Source of the DNA: Caproiciproducens sp. NJN-50
GTDB lineage: Bacteria > Bacillota > Clostridia > Oscillospirales > Acutalibacteraceae
Direction: 5' to 3'
DNA length: 64,000 nt
Assembly: GCF_004103755.1 (NCBI RefSeq)
Contig: NZ_CP035283.1
Coordinates: 806,001 to 870,000, forward strand
Shown: positions 34,336-43,052 of the stretch, one piece after another
How positions within the stretch are numbered: the first letter of the stretch is position 1
Layout: each line of letters begins with the position of its first letter
Program-made: the position numbers and the translations under genes
Notes under the pieces: model-generated
The model's database searches: none
Told to the model about the DNA's origin: nothing
What the model saw: the letters and a program-made list of their open reading frames with translations, nothing else

Positions 34336-34350
34336 GGGTGTGTGCAAAAT

Positions 34351-34395
34351 AAGAACGCTAATGTTGACACTCTTCGTATCAATATTAGCGTTCTT
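34351..34395 (-). terminator. First terminator downstream of the tRNA-Ser genes
   Basis: A 12-bp perfect stem, AAGAACGCTAAT with ATTAGCGTTCTT (34351-34362 and 34384-34395), extended by TTGA/TCAA. On the minus strand an ATTTT run follows. It starts 4 bases past the CCA end of tRNA-Ser(GCT). Confidence 0.75.
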
Positions 34396-34398
34396 ATA

Positions 34399-34488
34399 TG
34401 GCGGAGAAAGAGGGATTTGAACCCTCGCGCCGGTTACCCGACCTACTCCCTTAGCAGGGGAGCCCCTTCACCACTTGGGTATTTCTCC
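34399..34488 (-). tRNA. tRNA-Ser (anticodon GCT)
   Basis: On the minus strand a 90-base class II tRNA runs from GGAGAAATACCC to TTTCTCCGCCA, with CCA encoded. The anticodon stem CTCCC/GGGAG encloses the loop with GCT. A long variable arm and the T-arm GAGGGTTCAAATCCCTC are present. Confidence 0.95.
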
Positions 34489-34516
34489 TCATATGGTGAA
34501 ATTAATTGTAATTGAT

Positions 34517-34605
34517 TGGCGGAGAGGAAGAGATTCGAACTCTTGGTCCCTTGCGGGATCACTAGTTTTCAAGACTAGCTCCATAAACCACTCGGACACC
34601 TCTCC
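34517..34605 (-). tRNA. tRNA-Ser (anticodon TGA)
   Basis: On the minus strand an 89-base class II tRNA runs from GGAGAGGTGTCC to CCTCTCCGCCA, with CCA encoded. The anticodon stem CTAGT/ACTAG encloses a loop with TGA. The long variable arm GATCCCGCAAGGGACC and the T-arm AGAGTTCGAATCTCT are present. It lies 28 bases upstream of tRNA-Ser(GCT), probably in one transcript. Confidence 0.95.
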
Positions 34606-34690
34606 ATAATAGGAATTTATGCCCGTTAAGTGCGAACCTAATCATAACATAACATGGTGCGGGATGTCAAGAAAAACTGAAAAAATACAG

Positions 34691-34730
34691 GAAACCGCGT
34701 CGCTGGAAAGGAATTTCCCGACGCGGTTTC
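34691..34730 (-). terminator. Terminator of the PF06541 membrane protein gene
   Basis: GAAACCGCGTCG (34691-34702) pairs perfectly with CGACGCGGTTTC (34719-34730). It lies directly after the stop of the minus-strand gene, and a T-rich stretch follows on that strand. Confidence 0.85.
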
Positions 34731-34731
34731 G

Positions 34732-35133
34732 CTAATTCTTTATTCTTTCTGAAACTTTTGCAGTAAGCTGGTCATATAAACCGCAAAGCTGCATGGCCGG
34801 TATGGTGATGATGCTCCATAAGAGTGAAAACGGCACGCATATCTGTCCCATGAAATTCATCGGAAGCTGAGAATAGTCCCAGACGTTCAACTTCAGTACA
34901 AGGTTGACCAAGATGCCGGTTATAAACTCTACGGTTGTAATGATCATCGAGCCGGCCGCGCATTTAACCGCCAAAGGCCGGAATTTAAGGCGGCAGTTAC
35001 AGAATTTATCGATCATGCATAAACAGACGCCTCCTGCGACCGCCATTGAGAAGTCACTGTGGCCGCGGCAAATAATTTCCAGAAAAGGATAAATCACTCC
35101 TCCTGTGATAAATAGTGATATCTTTTTCTTCAT
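34732..35133 (-). CDS. Putative ABC-transporter permease-like membrane protein (PF06541)
   Basis: A 133-residue protein with four hydrophobic segments. It begins MKKKISLFITGGVIYPFLEI and contains RGHSDFSMAVAGG, FITGILVNLVLKLNVWDYS and PFSLLWSIITIPAM. That pattern (E..R.HS, ITG...N, WDYS) is typical of the small CmpB-like membrane proteins grouped as PF06541. No partner ATPase is nearby and its role is unknown. It stands alone between the tRNA genes and the divergent GGDEF/EAL gene. Confidence 0.75.
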   Translation of the reverse strand: MKKKISLFITGGVIYPFLEIICRGHSDFSMAVAGGVCLCMIDKFCNCRLKFRPLAVKCAAGSMIITTVEFITGILVNLVLKLNVWDYSQLPMNFMGQICVPFSLLWSIITIPAMQLCGLYDQLTAKVSERIKN

Positions 35134-35306
35134 AATTCCGCCTCCCGCAAAAATTGTTTGCAGCAGGACAGATTTTATTCGAAATTACATTTTGTTTTAT
35201 TTTTCCAATTATTATGACAAAAAATGTATTTATATTTTTATAGGATCATTATATATTTCTAAATCATGTATAATAAAAAGAAATACCGGTTGGTAAGGGT
35301 GATGAT

Positions 35307-37631
35307 ATGTTTTTTCAAAAAAATAAAACTCTCTTTTCCATAGCAGCCGTTGTAATGCTTTTTTTAGGCTTTGGTATTTTTTTTATGTTTCATCTTTACG
35401 GAGTCTTGTCGAGGGAAAGCACTGATTCTTTGAAAAAAGTGACAGAGCAAGGAGCATCGGCAATTTCTATTGAAATTTCAGCCGGCCTGGACTCTCTGAA
35501 CGCGCTGTCAGACCAGAAGGTTTTTTCCGGCGGGGCAAATTCCGCCGATGTCGTCAGCGTCCTCTCTCAGGAAGCGAAAAAACAACATTTTCATTCTGTG
35601 ATATACTCCGATCCATCAGGTTCCGGAATATCGGATACAGGAAGGCGTCTGTCCGCCGCGGACGAACCTTATTTCATACAGGCCATGAAGGGAATTCCCA
35701 ATATCTCAGGCAGCCAGGAGACATCCGGGCCGGCCGGGAAAATTGTTTTGGCCGCACCGATTTTACGCGGGGATTCCATAAAGGGCGTGCTGATTGCCTT
35801 TTTAAACGGGATTGATCAACTGCGGCTGACCGGCGGCATCCTAACCGGAGAAACGGATTATTTCTGTGTTTTGAAAAAAGACGGAGCAATCCTGTCCGGA
35901 AACCTTTCTGGAGAGGATAACCTTTTTAGCCTTTTGCAGCCTGACGGACAGGAAGAGAATCTGAACAGCCTCAGGGCGGATTTCAAGGATGGCACCTCCG
36001 GAATCAGCGAACTGCGGATAGAAAATTCATCTATCTTTGCAGCGTATTCCGAGATTCAGGGCACGGATGGCTGGATCTTCCTCACAGCGGACGATTACGG
36101 CCGCATTTTTTCGCGGGCAAACAGCATCCTTTTGCCAAGCGCAGTTCTCTTTTTGCTCCTGACCGCGGCGCTTTTTTTGGCTTTCTTTTATCTTTTCAAA
36201 TTGAAGAAATTAAATAACGAAACGAACATCCGCAATGAAGAGCAAAAAAAATATTTTACTTTTTTTGATCCCCTCACCAATCTGCCGAATCGAAAGGGCA
36301 TTATCAGGGAGTTTGACGATTGGGTTGAGAAATGCCGGAAAGACAGCCGGAACGGCGGCGTGCTGTTTTTAGACGTCGATAACCTTCGCTCCATGAACAA
36401 CACTTTCGGACATGATGCCGGAGACAAGCTGCTCTGTGAGTCGGCGGCGCGGCTGAAGAAAACCGTGGGAAGTCAGGATCTGGTGGGGCGTACGGGCAGC
36501 GACGAATTCGTCGTTCTGGTCCATGGGCTGAATACGGAAGACAGCCTTGAGTTTTTCGCGAAAAAGATTGTCAGGATCTTTCGCGAGCCGTATTTGGTGA
36601 ATGGCATGGTTATACAGCTTTCCTGCAGCGTCGGAGCGCTTTTGCTTCCCCAACGGAAAGAAAGTCAGATGGCCCAGCAGTTTGAAGATATCCTCGGCAG
36701 AGGGGAATTTATTTTGAACAAAGCAAAACAGACCCGCAAGGGGAGCTACATCCTTTTTAATGAAGACTACGGGAACCTGATCGACCGGCAGCTTCGCCTG
36801 GAGCGTGCTTTAAAATTTTCCATTGAGAATAACGAGCTGGCATGTTATTTTCAACCCCAATTTAACTGCCTCACCAAAACCATTACAGGATTTGAGACCC
36901 TGGCGCGGTGGAAAAGCTCGGAATTCGGAACGATTTCTCCTGTCCAGTTCATTCCGATGGCGGAGAAATCCGGATTTATCAAAGAGATCGGCCGCCATGT
37001 CGTCGAAGAGGCGTTCTCTTTTGCGAAAAGCATGGAAGGCCGCAAGGTGACGGTTTCCTTCAACGCTTCGCCCATGGAACTGCTGGAGGCAAATTACGCC
37101 GACTACATTATCAGCAGATTCCAATATTATGGACTGGCTCCGAACAGCGTTGCGGTCGAGGTTACCGAATCCAGCCTGATCGAATCCTTTGAGAAGGTTA
37201 CAAAAAAGCTGCAGATGTTGAAGCGGCATGGCATTTTAGTTTATCTGGATGATTTCGGAACGGGATTTTCCTCCCTGACCTACCTGAAGGACCTCCCGAT
37301 CAACGCGGTGAAAATCGACAAAAGCTTCATTGATGAAATCGTGACGAAAGATGTCGAGAAAGACATTGTGCGCATGATCATCAAGCTTGCCTACAGACTG
37401 AACCTGGAAGTCATTGCGGAGGGGGTTGAGACCGAAGACCAGATCCGCTGTGTTTTGGGAGCGGGGGGCCATTTGGTGCAGGGATATTTCATCAGCCGCC
37501 CCGTTCCGCGGGAAGAAGTTCCTCTGCTTTTTGCCCAAATGGAAAAACAGGAGGACGACACTGCCGGCGGGGGGAAAGGCACCCCGAAAAAAGGGCCGAA
37601 CATTCACCGGATTTCGCCTTTGCCGCAGTAG
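35307..37631 (+). CDS. Membrane-bound GGDEF/EAL protein (c-di-GMP signalling)
   Basis: A 774-residue protein. A membrane segment at about residues 10-30 is followed by an extracytoplasmic sensor of some 230 residues (Cache-like), then a second membrane segment near residue 275. The GGDEF domain (FFDPLTNLPNRKG, VDNLRSMNNTFGHDAGDKLL) carries a degenerate signature GSDEF, so cyclase activity is doubtful. The EAL domain has ETLARW in place of EALxR. It keeps EVTESSL, the metal-binding DDFGTGFSSLTYLKDLP and EVIAEGVET, so phosphodiesterase activity is plausible. It probably lowers c-di-GMP in response to an external ligand. No linked effector gene is seen. Confidence 0.9.
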   Translation: MFFQKNKTLFSIAAVVMLFLGFGIFFMFHLYGVLSRESTDSLKKVTEQGASAISIEISAGLDSLNALSDQKVFSGGANSADVVSVLSQEAKKQHFHSVIYSDPSGSGISDTGRRLSAADEPYFIQAMKGIPNISGSQETSGPAGKIVLAAPILRGDSIKGVLIAFLNGIDQLRLTGGILTGETDYFCVLKKDGAILSGNLSGEDNLFSLLQPDGQEENLNSLRADFKDGTSGISELRIENSSIFAAYSEIQGTDGWIFLTADDYGRIFSRANSILLPSAVLFLLLTAALFLAFFYLFKLKKLNNETNIRNEEQKKYFTFFDPLTNLPNRKGIIREFDDWVEKCRKDSRNGGVLFLDVDNLRSMNNTFGHDAGDKLLCESAARLKKTVGSQDLVGRTGSDEFVVLVHGLNTEDSLEFFAKKIVRIFREPYLVNGMVIQLSCSVGALLLPQRKESQMAQQFEDILGRGEFILNKAKQTRKGSYILFNEDYGNLIDRQLRLERALKFSIENNELACYFQPQFNCLTKTITGFETLARWKSSEFGTISPVQFIPMAEKSGFIKEIGRHVVEEAFSFAKSMEGRKVTVSFNASPMELLEANYADYIISRFQYYGLAPNSVAVEVTESSLIESFEKVTKKLQMLKRHGILVYLDDFGTGFSSLTYLKDLPINAVKIDKSFIDEIVTKDVEKDIVRMIIKLAYRLNLEVIAEGVETEDQIRCVLGAGGHLVQGYFISRPVPREEVPLLFAQMEKQEDDTAGGGKGTPKKGPNIHRISPLPQ

Positions 37632-37729
37632 AATATAAGTTTTCAATCCTTAACCAAAACGTGTTTTTTTGATGCGCCCCCTGTGATATAATGAAAAAAA
37701 TGACAGAATAAACAAGGAGGTTTGATTTT

Positions 37730-39109
37730 ATGATATTTGGAACCGAAATTCTAAAATACCGGGAAGCAATTCTGAAAGATTTAGCCGACCTGGTCGCGGT
37801 TCCCTCCGTGCGGGGAGCGGCGCGGGAAGGCATGCCTTTTGGGCCGGAACCGGCCAGGGCGCTGTGCCTGATCCTTGACAAAGCGGAGAAAATGGGGTTC
37901 GCCGTGAGAAATGTGGAAAATTACGCGGGCCATGCGGAGTTTGGCTCCGGTGACGATCTGGCGGCCGTGGCCGCCCACGTTGACGTCGTTCCGGCCGGGG
38001 AGGGCTGGGACACGGACCCGTTCACGCTGACGCGGAAAGGAAATCTTTATTTCGGGCGTGGAGCGGCGGACGACAAGGGAGCGGCCGTGGTCGCCCTTTA
38101 CTGCCTGAAGGCGATAAAAGACGCGGGGATCAGGGGAAACCGGCGTCTGCGCGTGATTTTCGGCGCGGGGGAGGAGACCGGCATGGAGGACCTGGACTAT
38201 TACTTCCGGAAGGAAGAGATGCCGTCCATGGGTTTCACCCCGGACTCAGACTACGGAATCTGCAACCGGGAAAAGGGTATCCTCCGTCTGGATCTTCTTT
38301 CAGGTGAAAAAAATGAAAGCGTCGTTAAGGAATTTCAGGCCGGGGCCGTTTATAATGCCGTGCCGGACCATGCGGAAGCCGTTCTGAGCTGTTCCGCGAA
38401 GACCGCGGACGCGCTGCGAAAGGCGGCCCGGACGGCGGAGGGCGGCTTTGCCTTTGAACCGGTTCCGGAAGGAATCCGGGTGACCTCGAAAGGAAAAGCC
38501 TCTCACGCGATGCAGCCGCAGGAAGGATTCAATGCGGCCGCCGCTCTGATCCGCCTGCTTTCCGCAGTGTTTTCCCGCGAGGAACTCGGCGGCTTCTTTT
38601 CCTTCCTTGACCAAAGCGTCGGCTTCCGCTACGACGGATCGGGGATCGGTGTCCGGCAGAGCGACGAGGAATCCGGTCCGCTCACGCTGAATCTCGGGAT
38701 CCTCCGCGTGAAAGACGGGAGCGTCAGGGCGGGAATCGACATCCGTTACCCTGTTACCTCCGACGGGGATAAAATCTTCGGTGAAATCAGGCGCCGCGCG
38801 GAAGAAGCCGGTTTTTCCGCAGAGCTTCTCGAGGACTCCAAGCCGCTTTATCTTCCGGGGGACAGCCGCCTGATTTCAATCCTTCGGGACTCTTATTCCG
38901 AGATAATGGGCAAACCCGCGGAACTGTACGCCACGGGCGGGGGGACTTACGCGCGGGCCATGAAGGGAAATGCGGTCGCGTTCGGACCGTTTTTCCCGGA
39001 TGAGCCCGACCGCAGGCTGCACAATACCAATGAAAGCATCGACATCGAACGGTTTATGGTTCACGCACAGATCTGCCTGGAAGCAATGTACCGCATTTTT
39101 ACGGCCTGA
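37730..39109 (+). CDS. M20-family dipeptidase (PepV/Sapep type)
   Basis: A 459-residue metallopeptidase. The zinc ligands and catalytic residues are visible: AAHVDVVPAGEGW (His and Asp), GRGAADDKGAAV (bridging Asp), GAGEETGMEDLDYY (Glu-Glu) and DSDYGICNREKG. A lid domain (residues about 190-350) contains KGKASHAMQPQEGFNAA. The C-terminal histidine is in PDRRLHNTNESI. PepV-type enzymes cleave dipeptides in the cytoplasm. A GGAGG site lies 9 bases before the ATG. It is followed 12 bp later by an HD-domain hydrolase, suggesting co-transcription. Confidence 0.9.
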   Translation: MIFGTEILKYREAILKDLADLVAVPSVRGAAREGMPFGPEPARALCLILDKAEKMGFAVRNVENYAGHAEFGSGDDLAAVAAHVDVVPAGEGWDTDPFTLTRKGNLYFGRGAADDKGAAVVALYCLKAIKDAGIRGNRRLRVIFGAGEETGMEDLDYYFRKEEMPSMGFTPDSDYGICNREKGILRLDLLSGEKNESVVKEFQAGAVYNAVPDHAEAVLSCSAKTADALRKAARTAEGGFAFEPVPEGIRVTSKGKASHAMQPQEGFNAAAALIRLLSAVFSREELGGFFSFLDQSVGFRYDGSGIGVRQSDEESGPLTLNLGILRVKDGSVRAGIDIRYPVTSDGDKIFGEIRRRAEEAGFSAELLEDSKPLYLPGDSRLISILRDSYSEIMGKPAELYATGGGTYARAMKGNAVAFGPFFPDEPDRRLHNTNESIDIERFMVHAQICLEAMYRIFTA

Positions 39110-39121
39110 CGGAGGAAATAA

Positions 39122-39796
39122 ATGCCGAATTACAACCACATCACATTTGAGGACATTCTGAAAAACGAGGAGATCAAGGCCTATATCGAAACAGGGAACC
39201 GCAATCTCGGCGAGATCGGATTTACCGAACACGGCTTTCCTCACGCGAAACGCTCGGCAAATTATGCAGGGAACATCCTGCAGCAGCTTGGATTTGACGA
39301 CCGCACCTGCGAACTGGCGCGAATCGCCGGATATATGCACGATATCGGAAACGTGGTAAACCGCTACAATCATGCGCACAGCGGCGCGCTGATGGCATTC
39401 AATATTCTGAACCGGCTGAACATGCCTCCGGAGGAAGTCGCCCTGATTTCAGCCGCGATCGGGAATCATGACGAAGAGACGGCGGCCGCGGTCAGCCCGA
39501 TCGCGGCCGCTCTGATTCTGTCCGACAAGGGGGATGTCCGGCGCACCCGCGTCCGCGACCGGGAAACCGTCACCGCGGACATCCACGACCGCGTCAACTA
39601 CGCTGTGGAGCACGCCGCGACGGTAATCAACCTTGAACGGAAAACCGCGACGCTGGACATCACCATCGACACCAGCATCTGCCCCGTGATGGAGTATTTT
39701 GAAATTTTCATGACGCGTATGGTGCTGTGCCGCCAGGCGGCGCAGTACCTCGGTCTGCAGTTTGAATTGATTATCAATGAGACCCGGCTGCTCTGA
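39122..39796 (+). CDS. HD-domain phosphohydrolase
   Basis: A 224-residue protein with an HD domain. The metal-binding histidines and aspartate lie in GFPHAKRSANYA, GYMHDIGNVVNRYNHAHSG and GNHDEE. The C-terminal third (DITIDTSICPVMEYFEIFMTRM) is characteristic of a clostridial HD subgroup with no assigned substrate. It probably hydrolyses a nucleotide or phosphate ester. AGGAGG precedes the ATG. It follows the dipeptidase gene with a 12-bp gap and converges on the C39-like peptidase gene. Confidence 0.85.
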   Translation: MPNYNHITFEDILKNEEIKAYIETGNRNLGEIGFTEHGFPHAKRSANYAGNILQQLGFDDRTCELARIAGYMHDIGNVVNRYNHAHSGALMAFNILNRLNMPPEEVALISAAIGNHDEETAAAVSPIAAALILSDKGDVRRTRVRDRETVTADIHDRVNYAVEHAATVINLERKTATLDITIDTSICPVMEYFEIFMTRMVLCRQAAQYLGLQFELIINETRLL

Positions 39797-39799
39797 CAT

Positions 39800-40537
39800 T
39801 CACTCCACAGCGACCGCCTGACAGGAAAGCTGGCGGTACCGCCTTTCGAACAGCTTGAAGTCGCAGCGGACCGTGCCCTGCGGATCAAGCGGGTCGCTCA
39901 GCACCACGTCGCTTCCGGAATATCCGATCAGAACGAGGCAGTGTTCCTGCGCGGGCCACCGAAAATATTCGCCGGTGTCCTCTAAAAACCATCCGTCGCC
40001 CGCATAAGGCTCTTTCATGGAGATGGTGGCCCAGACGATCACCGGAATTCCCGCGTCGATGAAAGGAATCAGGCCGGATGCTTTGGTTCCGCTCAGATTG
40101 ATCGCTTTCAGCCACCAGCCCGCGGAGGAAGCGTATCGGTTCACCGCCAGCGTCACAACGGGCGCAAAGCAGCCGTAGCCGCTGGCGGTGGGACTTCCGG
40201 CGAAGACCTTCCACGGGTCCGGCCCGACCATTTTTCCGCCCGATCGGCGGGGCATCCCGCCGACCGGAAAATAGCCCGCCAGTTCCGTCTTGCTGATTCC
40301 GCAGCCGAAATAATTCAGGACCATCGCCGTCGACGTGATTTCACAGCCGGACGGCTGCTCCGGCAGCTGCTGAATGTTTCCGACCGGCAGAATTTTATCC
40401 CCTTTCCATGGCGCGCCGGCCGTTACCGCCTCTTCCGTCAGCGCGTTTTGCCGGCATCCAGAGGCGAAAAGCAGGAGAAAGAAAAAAATGGACAGCAGGG
40501 CTAAGGAAATCGCCCGCCGATGCCAGTACTTTTGCAA
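39800..40537 (-). CDS. C39-like peptidase lipoprotein
   Basis: A 245-residue secreted or anchored protein. A hydrophobic signal (LALLSIFFFLLLFASGC) ends in a lipobox-like ASGC. The papain-like C39 domain has its catalytic cysteine in PSGCEITSTAMVLNYFG, a histidine in QEHCLVLIGYSG and an Asp/Asn-type residue in LSDPL. A TTG start at 40537 is chosen because a GGGGGCGGG site lies just upstream and the signal sequence begins there; the longer frame would place a non-signal region first. Such proteins (C39_2 group) are probable cysteine peptidases at the cell surface; targets are unknown. Confidence 0.8.
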   Translation of the reverse strand: MQKYWHRRAISLALLSIFFFLLLFASGCRQNALTEEAVTAGAPWKGDKILPVGNIQQLPEQPSGCEITSTAMVLNYFGCGISKTELAGYFPVGGMPRRSGGKMVGPDPWKVFAGSPTASGYGCFAPVVTLAVNRYASSAGWWLKAINLSGTKASGLIPFIDAGIPVIVWATISMKEPYAGDGWFLEDTGEYFRWPAQEHCLVLIGYSGSDVVLSDPLDPQGTVRCDFKLFERRYRQLSCQAVAVE

Positions 40538-40631
40538 CCGGTCCCGCCCCCGTTTCCCATCAGGTTTATTCAACAGTATTACGGGGAAAATGTTTTTATG
40601 ACACGGAACCGGGGGCCGGTGCTCCAAACTG

Positions 40632-40673
40632 CTGAAAACCCCTTCCGCTGGACGACGCGGAGGGGGTTTTCAG
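40632..40673 (-). terminator. Terminator of the aminopeptidase P gene
   Basis: CTGAAAACCCC pairs with GGGGTTTTCAG, and the stem continues into CCGC/GCGG. T residues follow on both strands. It separates the aminopeptidase P gene from the C39-like gene on the same strand. Confidence 0.85.
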
Positions 40674-40704
40674 TTTTGCGGTTTTTCGGGTTTTGCGGCA
40701 GAAA

Positions 40705-42498
40705 TTACTTTGTGATGAGCGGAAGAGTCTTTTTTCTCAGCCATTCCAGCGTTTCGCCGGACAGCAGGGGAGACAGCGTCCGGTATACGCGGCTGTGATA
40801 CTCGTTCAGCCAGGCGATTTCTTCCTTTGTCAGCAGTTCGGGCAGAATGGGCTCCTTGTCGATCGGGAAGCAGGTCAGAATCTCAAACCGGAGAAAACGC
40901 CCGTATTCGTTCTCCATCGCGTCGGTGACCAGCATCAGGTTTTCGGTGCGGATCCCATGCTTTCCCTCTTCGTAAATGCCGGGTTCGTTGGTGACGTTCA
41001 TGCCGCTGCGCAGAATCACATCGTTTTTCGTGCGGATGCTCTGCGGGCCCTCATGCACGCCTCCGAACATCCCCACGCCATGGCCGGTCCCGCAGCGGTA
41101 ATCGATGCCGTGCTTCTGAATCTGCCCCCGGCAGACCATGTCGAGGTTTCCTCCGGTCGTTCCCTCAAGAAAGACGGCCGTGGCCAGCGCGATATGGGCC
41201 TTCAAAACCCAGGTGTAGTGCTTTTTTTCTTCCTGTGTGACCGGCCCCAGCGCAAACGTGCGCGTGATGTCGGTGGTTCCTTCCGGGTACTGTCCGCCGC
41301 TGTCGATCAGAAGCAGGCCGCTTTGTTCCAGCGTTTTGCAGGTGTCCGGTTTCGGGGAGTAGTGCATCATCGCCGCGTTTTCACGGTAGGCCGCGATGGT
41401 CGCGAAGCTCTCCCCCCGGTTGCTTTCCTGACGGGCCCTCGCTTCCCGCAGCAGATCGCAGACCGTGCATTCCGTCACCGTCTCTCCCTGTTTCAGCCTC
41501 TTTTCCAGGTCGGCGCAGAACTCGGCCATCGCGCACCCGTCGCGGACGTGGGCTTTCCGGAAGTTCTCAATTTCCGTCCTGTTTTTTACCGCTTTCAGGC
41601 CGATGACAAGATCGGCGCCTTTTTTCACCTTGCAGGATGGGTTTTCTTTTAAAATGCGGTAAAGTTCATAATTCGTGCCTTCCGGGTCGACCAGGACGGT
41701 CTTTTCTCCGGTCAGATTTTTCAGAAAGGGTTCGATTTCCCCATATTCCCGGAGGGTCACGCCGTTCTTTTCCAGATACTCCCGCACGCCGGGCCGGAGG
41801 CGCGGGGCGTCGAGAAACAGGACGGCGCGGTCCATGAAAACCGCGGCGTAGGAAACCGCCACTGGGGTGTATTCGATGTCGGACGCGCGGATGTTGCACA
41901 GCCAGGCGACGCATTCGAGCCGGGAATAGATCTGGCAGTCCGCCCCGTCCTTTTTCAGTCCCGCACGGACCTGTCCCAGCTTCTGCGCGCAGGAGAGGCC
42001 GGCGTATTCGTCCCCGTGGAGATAGACCGCCGTCGCCGGGGGGAGAGGGCGGTTTTTCCACAGCGGAGTGATCAGGTCGGCGGAGCGGACGCCGATCCCC
42101 TTCTCTTCAAATTTCTCTTTCATGGATTCCACGTCCGCGGCCGAGAGCATGCGGCCGTCAAAGCCGGCCGTGTCGCCTTTCCGGAGGGATTCCGCCAGAA
42201 ATTCGGAGCAGGCGGGCACGCCGCGGACCCCCATGCGGAACAGTTCGATCCCGCTTCCCGCGAGCTGATGCTCCGCCTGGATGAAATACCGGCCGTCCGT
42301 CCAAAGGCCGCATCGGTCCCGCAGGACCGCCAGCGTCCCCGCGGACCCCGTGAATCCGGAGAAATAGCTTCGTGCCTGCCAGAAATCCGGAACGTATTCT
42401 CCCATATGCGGGTCGGAGGAGGGAATGAGATAAGCCGAGAGGCCGTTCCGCTCCATTTCCGCCCGCAGCGCTGAAATCCTTTCTGTTACTTTCTGCAT
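40705..42498 (-). CDS. pepP: Xaa-Pro aminopeptidase (M24B family)
   Basis: A 597-residue protein with two creatinase-like N-terminal domains (MQKVTERISALRAEMERNGL, PHMGEYVPDFWQAR) and a C-terminal pita-bread catalytic domain. Metal ligands are seen in LLIDSGGQYPEGTTDITRTF (two Asp), GTGHGVGMFGGVHEGP (His), MNVTNEPGIYEEGKHG (Glu) and GIRTENLMLV (Glu). The size fits the long three-domain aminopeptidase P form known from many anaerobes. It removes N-terminal residues preceding proline in the cytoplasm. It is divergent to the DtxR-like regulator gene. Confidence 0.92.
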   Translation of the reverse strand: MQKVTERISALRAEMERNGLSAYLIPSSDPHMGEYVPDFWQARSYFSGFTGSAGTLAVLRDRCGLWTDGRYFIQAEHQLAGSGIELFRMGVRGVPACSEFLAESLRKGDTAGFDGRMLSAADVESMKEKFEEKGIGVRSADLITPLWKNRPLPPATAVYLHGDEYAGLSCAQKLGQVRAGLKKDGADCQIYSRLECVAWLCNIRASDIEYTPVAVSYAAVFMDRAVLFLDAPRLRPGVREYLEKNGVTLREYGEIEPFLKNLTGEKTVLVDPEGTNYELYRILKENPSCKVKKGADLVIGLKAVKNRTEIENFRKAHVRDGCAMAEFCADLEKRLKQGETVTECTVCDLLREARARQESNRGESFATIAAYRENAAMMHYSPKPDTCKTLEQSGLLLIDSGGQYPEGTTDITRTFALGPVTQEEKKHYTWVLKAHIALATAVFLEGTTGGNLDMVCRGQIQKHGIDYRCGTGHGVGMFGGVHEGPQSIRTKNDVILRSGMNVTNEPGIYEEGKHGIRTENLMLVTDAMENEYGRFLRFEILTCFPIDKEPILPELLTKEEIAWLNEYHSRVYRTLSPLLSGETLEWLRKKTLPLITK

Positions 42499-42581
42499 TT
42501 GTCCGATCGCTCCCCGTTTCTCAAGATTAAAAAAAGTATAGGCTCTGTGCAGCCGGATGTCAAGGAATGCGGCGTTGACGC

Positions 42582-42610
42582 TTGTTATTTAATGTTTTGA
42601 ATGATATAAT
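42582..42610 (+). promoter_or_regulatory. Promoter of the DtxR-like regulator gene
   Basis: TTGTTA (42582-42587), a 17-base spacer and a perfect TATAAT (42605-42610), placed 35 bases before the TTG start. Confidence 0.75.
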
Positions 42611-42644
42611 GAAAACTGCAATTCCATGGACGGGAGGGTCTGGA

Positions 42645-43025
42645 TTGAGAATACAGGAATCCGGAGAAAATTATCTTGAGACCATTCTGATTTTGAAACA
42701 CCGGAACGGATATGTCCGCTCAATCGACGTCGCGAACGAGCTGGGATTTTCCAAGGCGAGCGTCAGCCGCGCCATGAGCATCCTGAAGGAAGCCGGCCTT
42801 CTTGTCATGGAACAGAACGGAAACCTTGTTCTGACCGATTCGGGCCTGCAGCGGGCCGACGCCGTTTATGAACGCCACACCCTGATCGCGGAGTTTCTGG
42901 AGCAGACGCTGGGTGTCGACCACGAAACGGCGGTGGGAGACTCCTGCAGGATGGAACATATTATCAGTGAAAAAAGTTTTCAGCGGATGAAGGAGTATGT
43001 CGGAAGCCATTGCGAAGACTCGTGA
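42645..43025 (+). CDS. DtxR/MntR-family metal-dependent regulator
   Basis: A 126-residue protein with the DtxR winged helix (YLETILILKHRNGYVRSIDVANELGFSKASVSRAMSILKEAG) and a short dimerisation/metal domain. The latter has LTDSGLQRADAVYERHTLIAEFLEQTLGV and DSCRMEHIISE, where C and E/H residues typical of metal site ligands occur. It resembles the short MntR-type members without an SH3 domain. The TTG start follows GGGAGGG. It probably controls manganese or iron uptake genes elsewhere. The gene behind it (zinc-ribbon protein) starts 27 bp later. Confidence 0.87.
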   Translation: MRIQESGENYLETILILKHRNGYVRSIDVANELGFSKASVSRAMSILKEAGLLVMEQNGNLVLTDSGLQRADAVYERHTLIAEFLEQTLGVDHETAVGDSCRMEHIISEKSFQRMKEYVGSHCEDS

Positions 43026-43052
43026 GCCTTGAAGGACGGGGGGATTTTTAAA

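Larger units (their letters stand above)
15720..34340. mobile_element. Mosaic genomic island next to tRNA-Ser genes
   Basis: The genes here differ from both flanks. The P-type ATPase, yetF-like and ger genes are clearly AT-richer. Phage-type genes are present but incomplete, and several genes are cut at junctions (19569-20045, 26755-28509, 33497-33703, 33836-34099). Copies of a CCGTTTGTCGAGTG motif cluster at both margins (15765-15840 and 34138-34283), including a 17-bp exact direct repeat. Two tRNA-Ser genes lie immediately to the right, a common integration target. No intact integrase was found inside, so it is a decayed or composite island. The exact limits are inferred. Confidence 0.5.

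Noticed and set aside
34183..34515. Open frame of 110 residues ending in a run like RRKRDLNPRAGYPTYSL
   Set aside because: It is the well-known false translation of a tRNA-Ser gene on the opposite strand and crosses two terminator hairpins.
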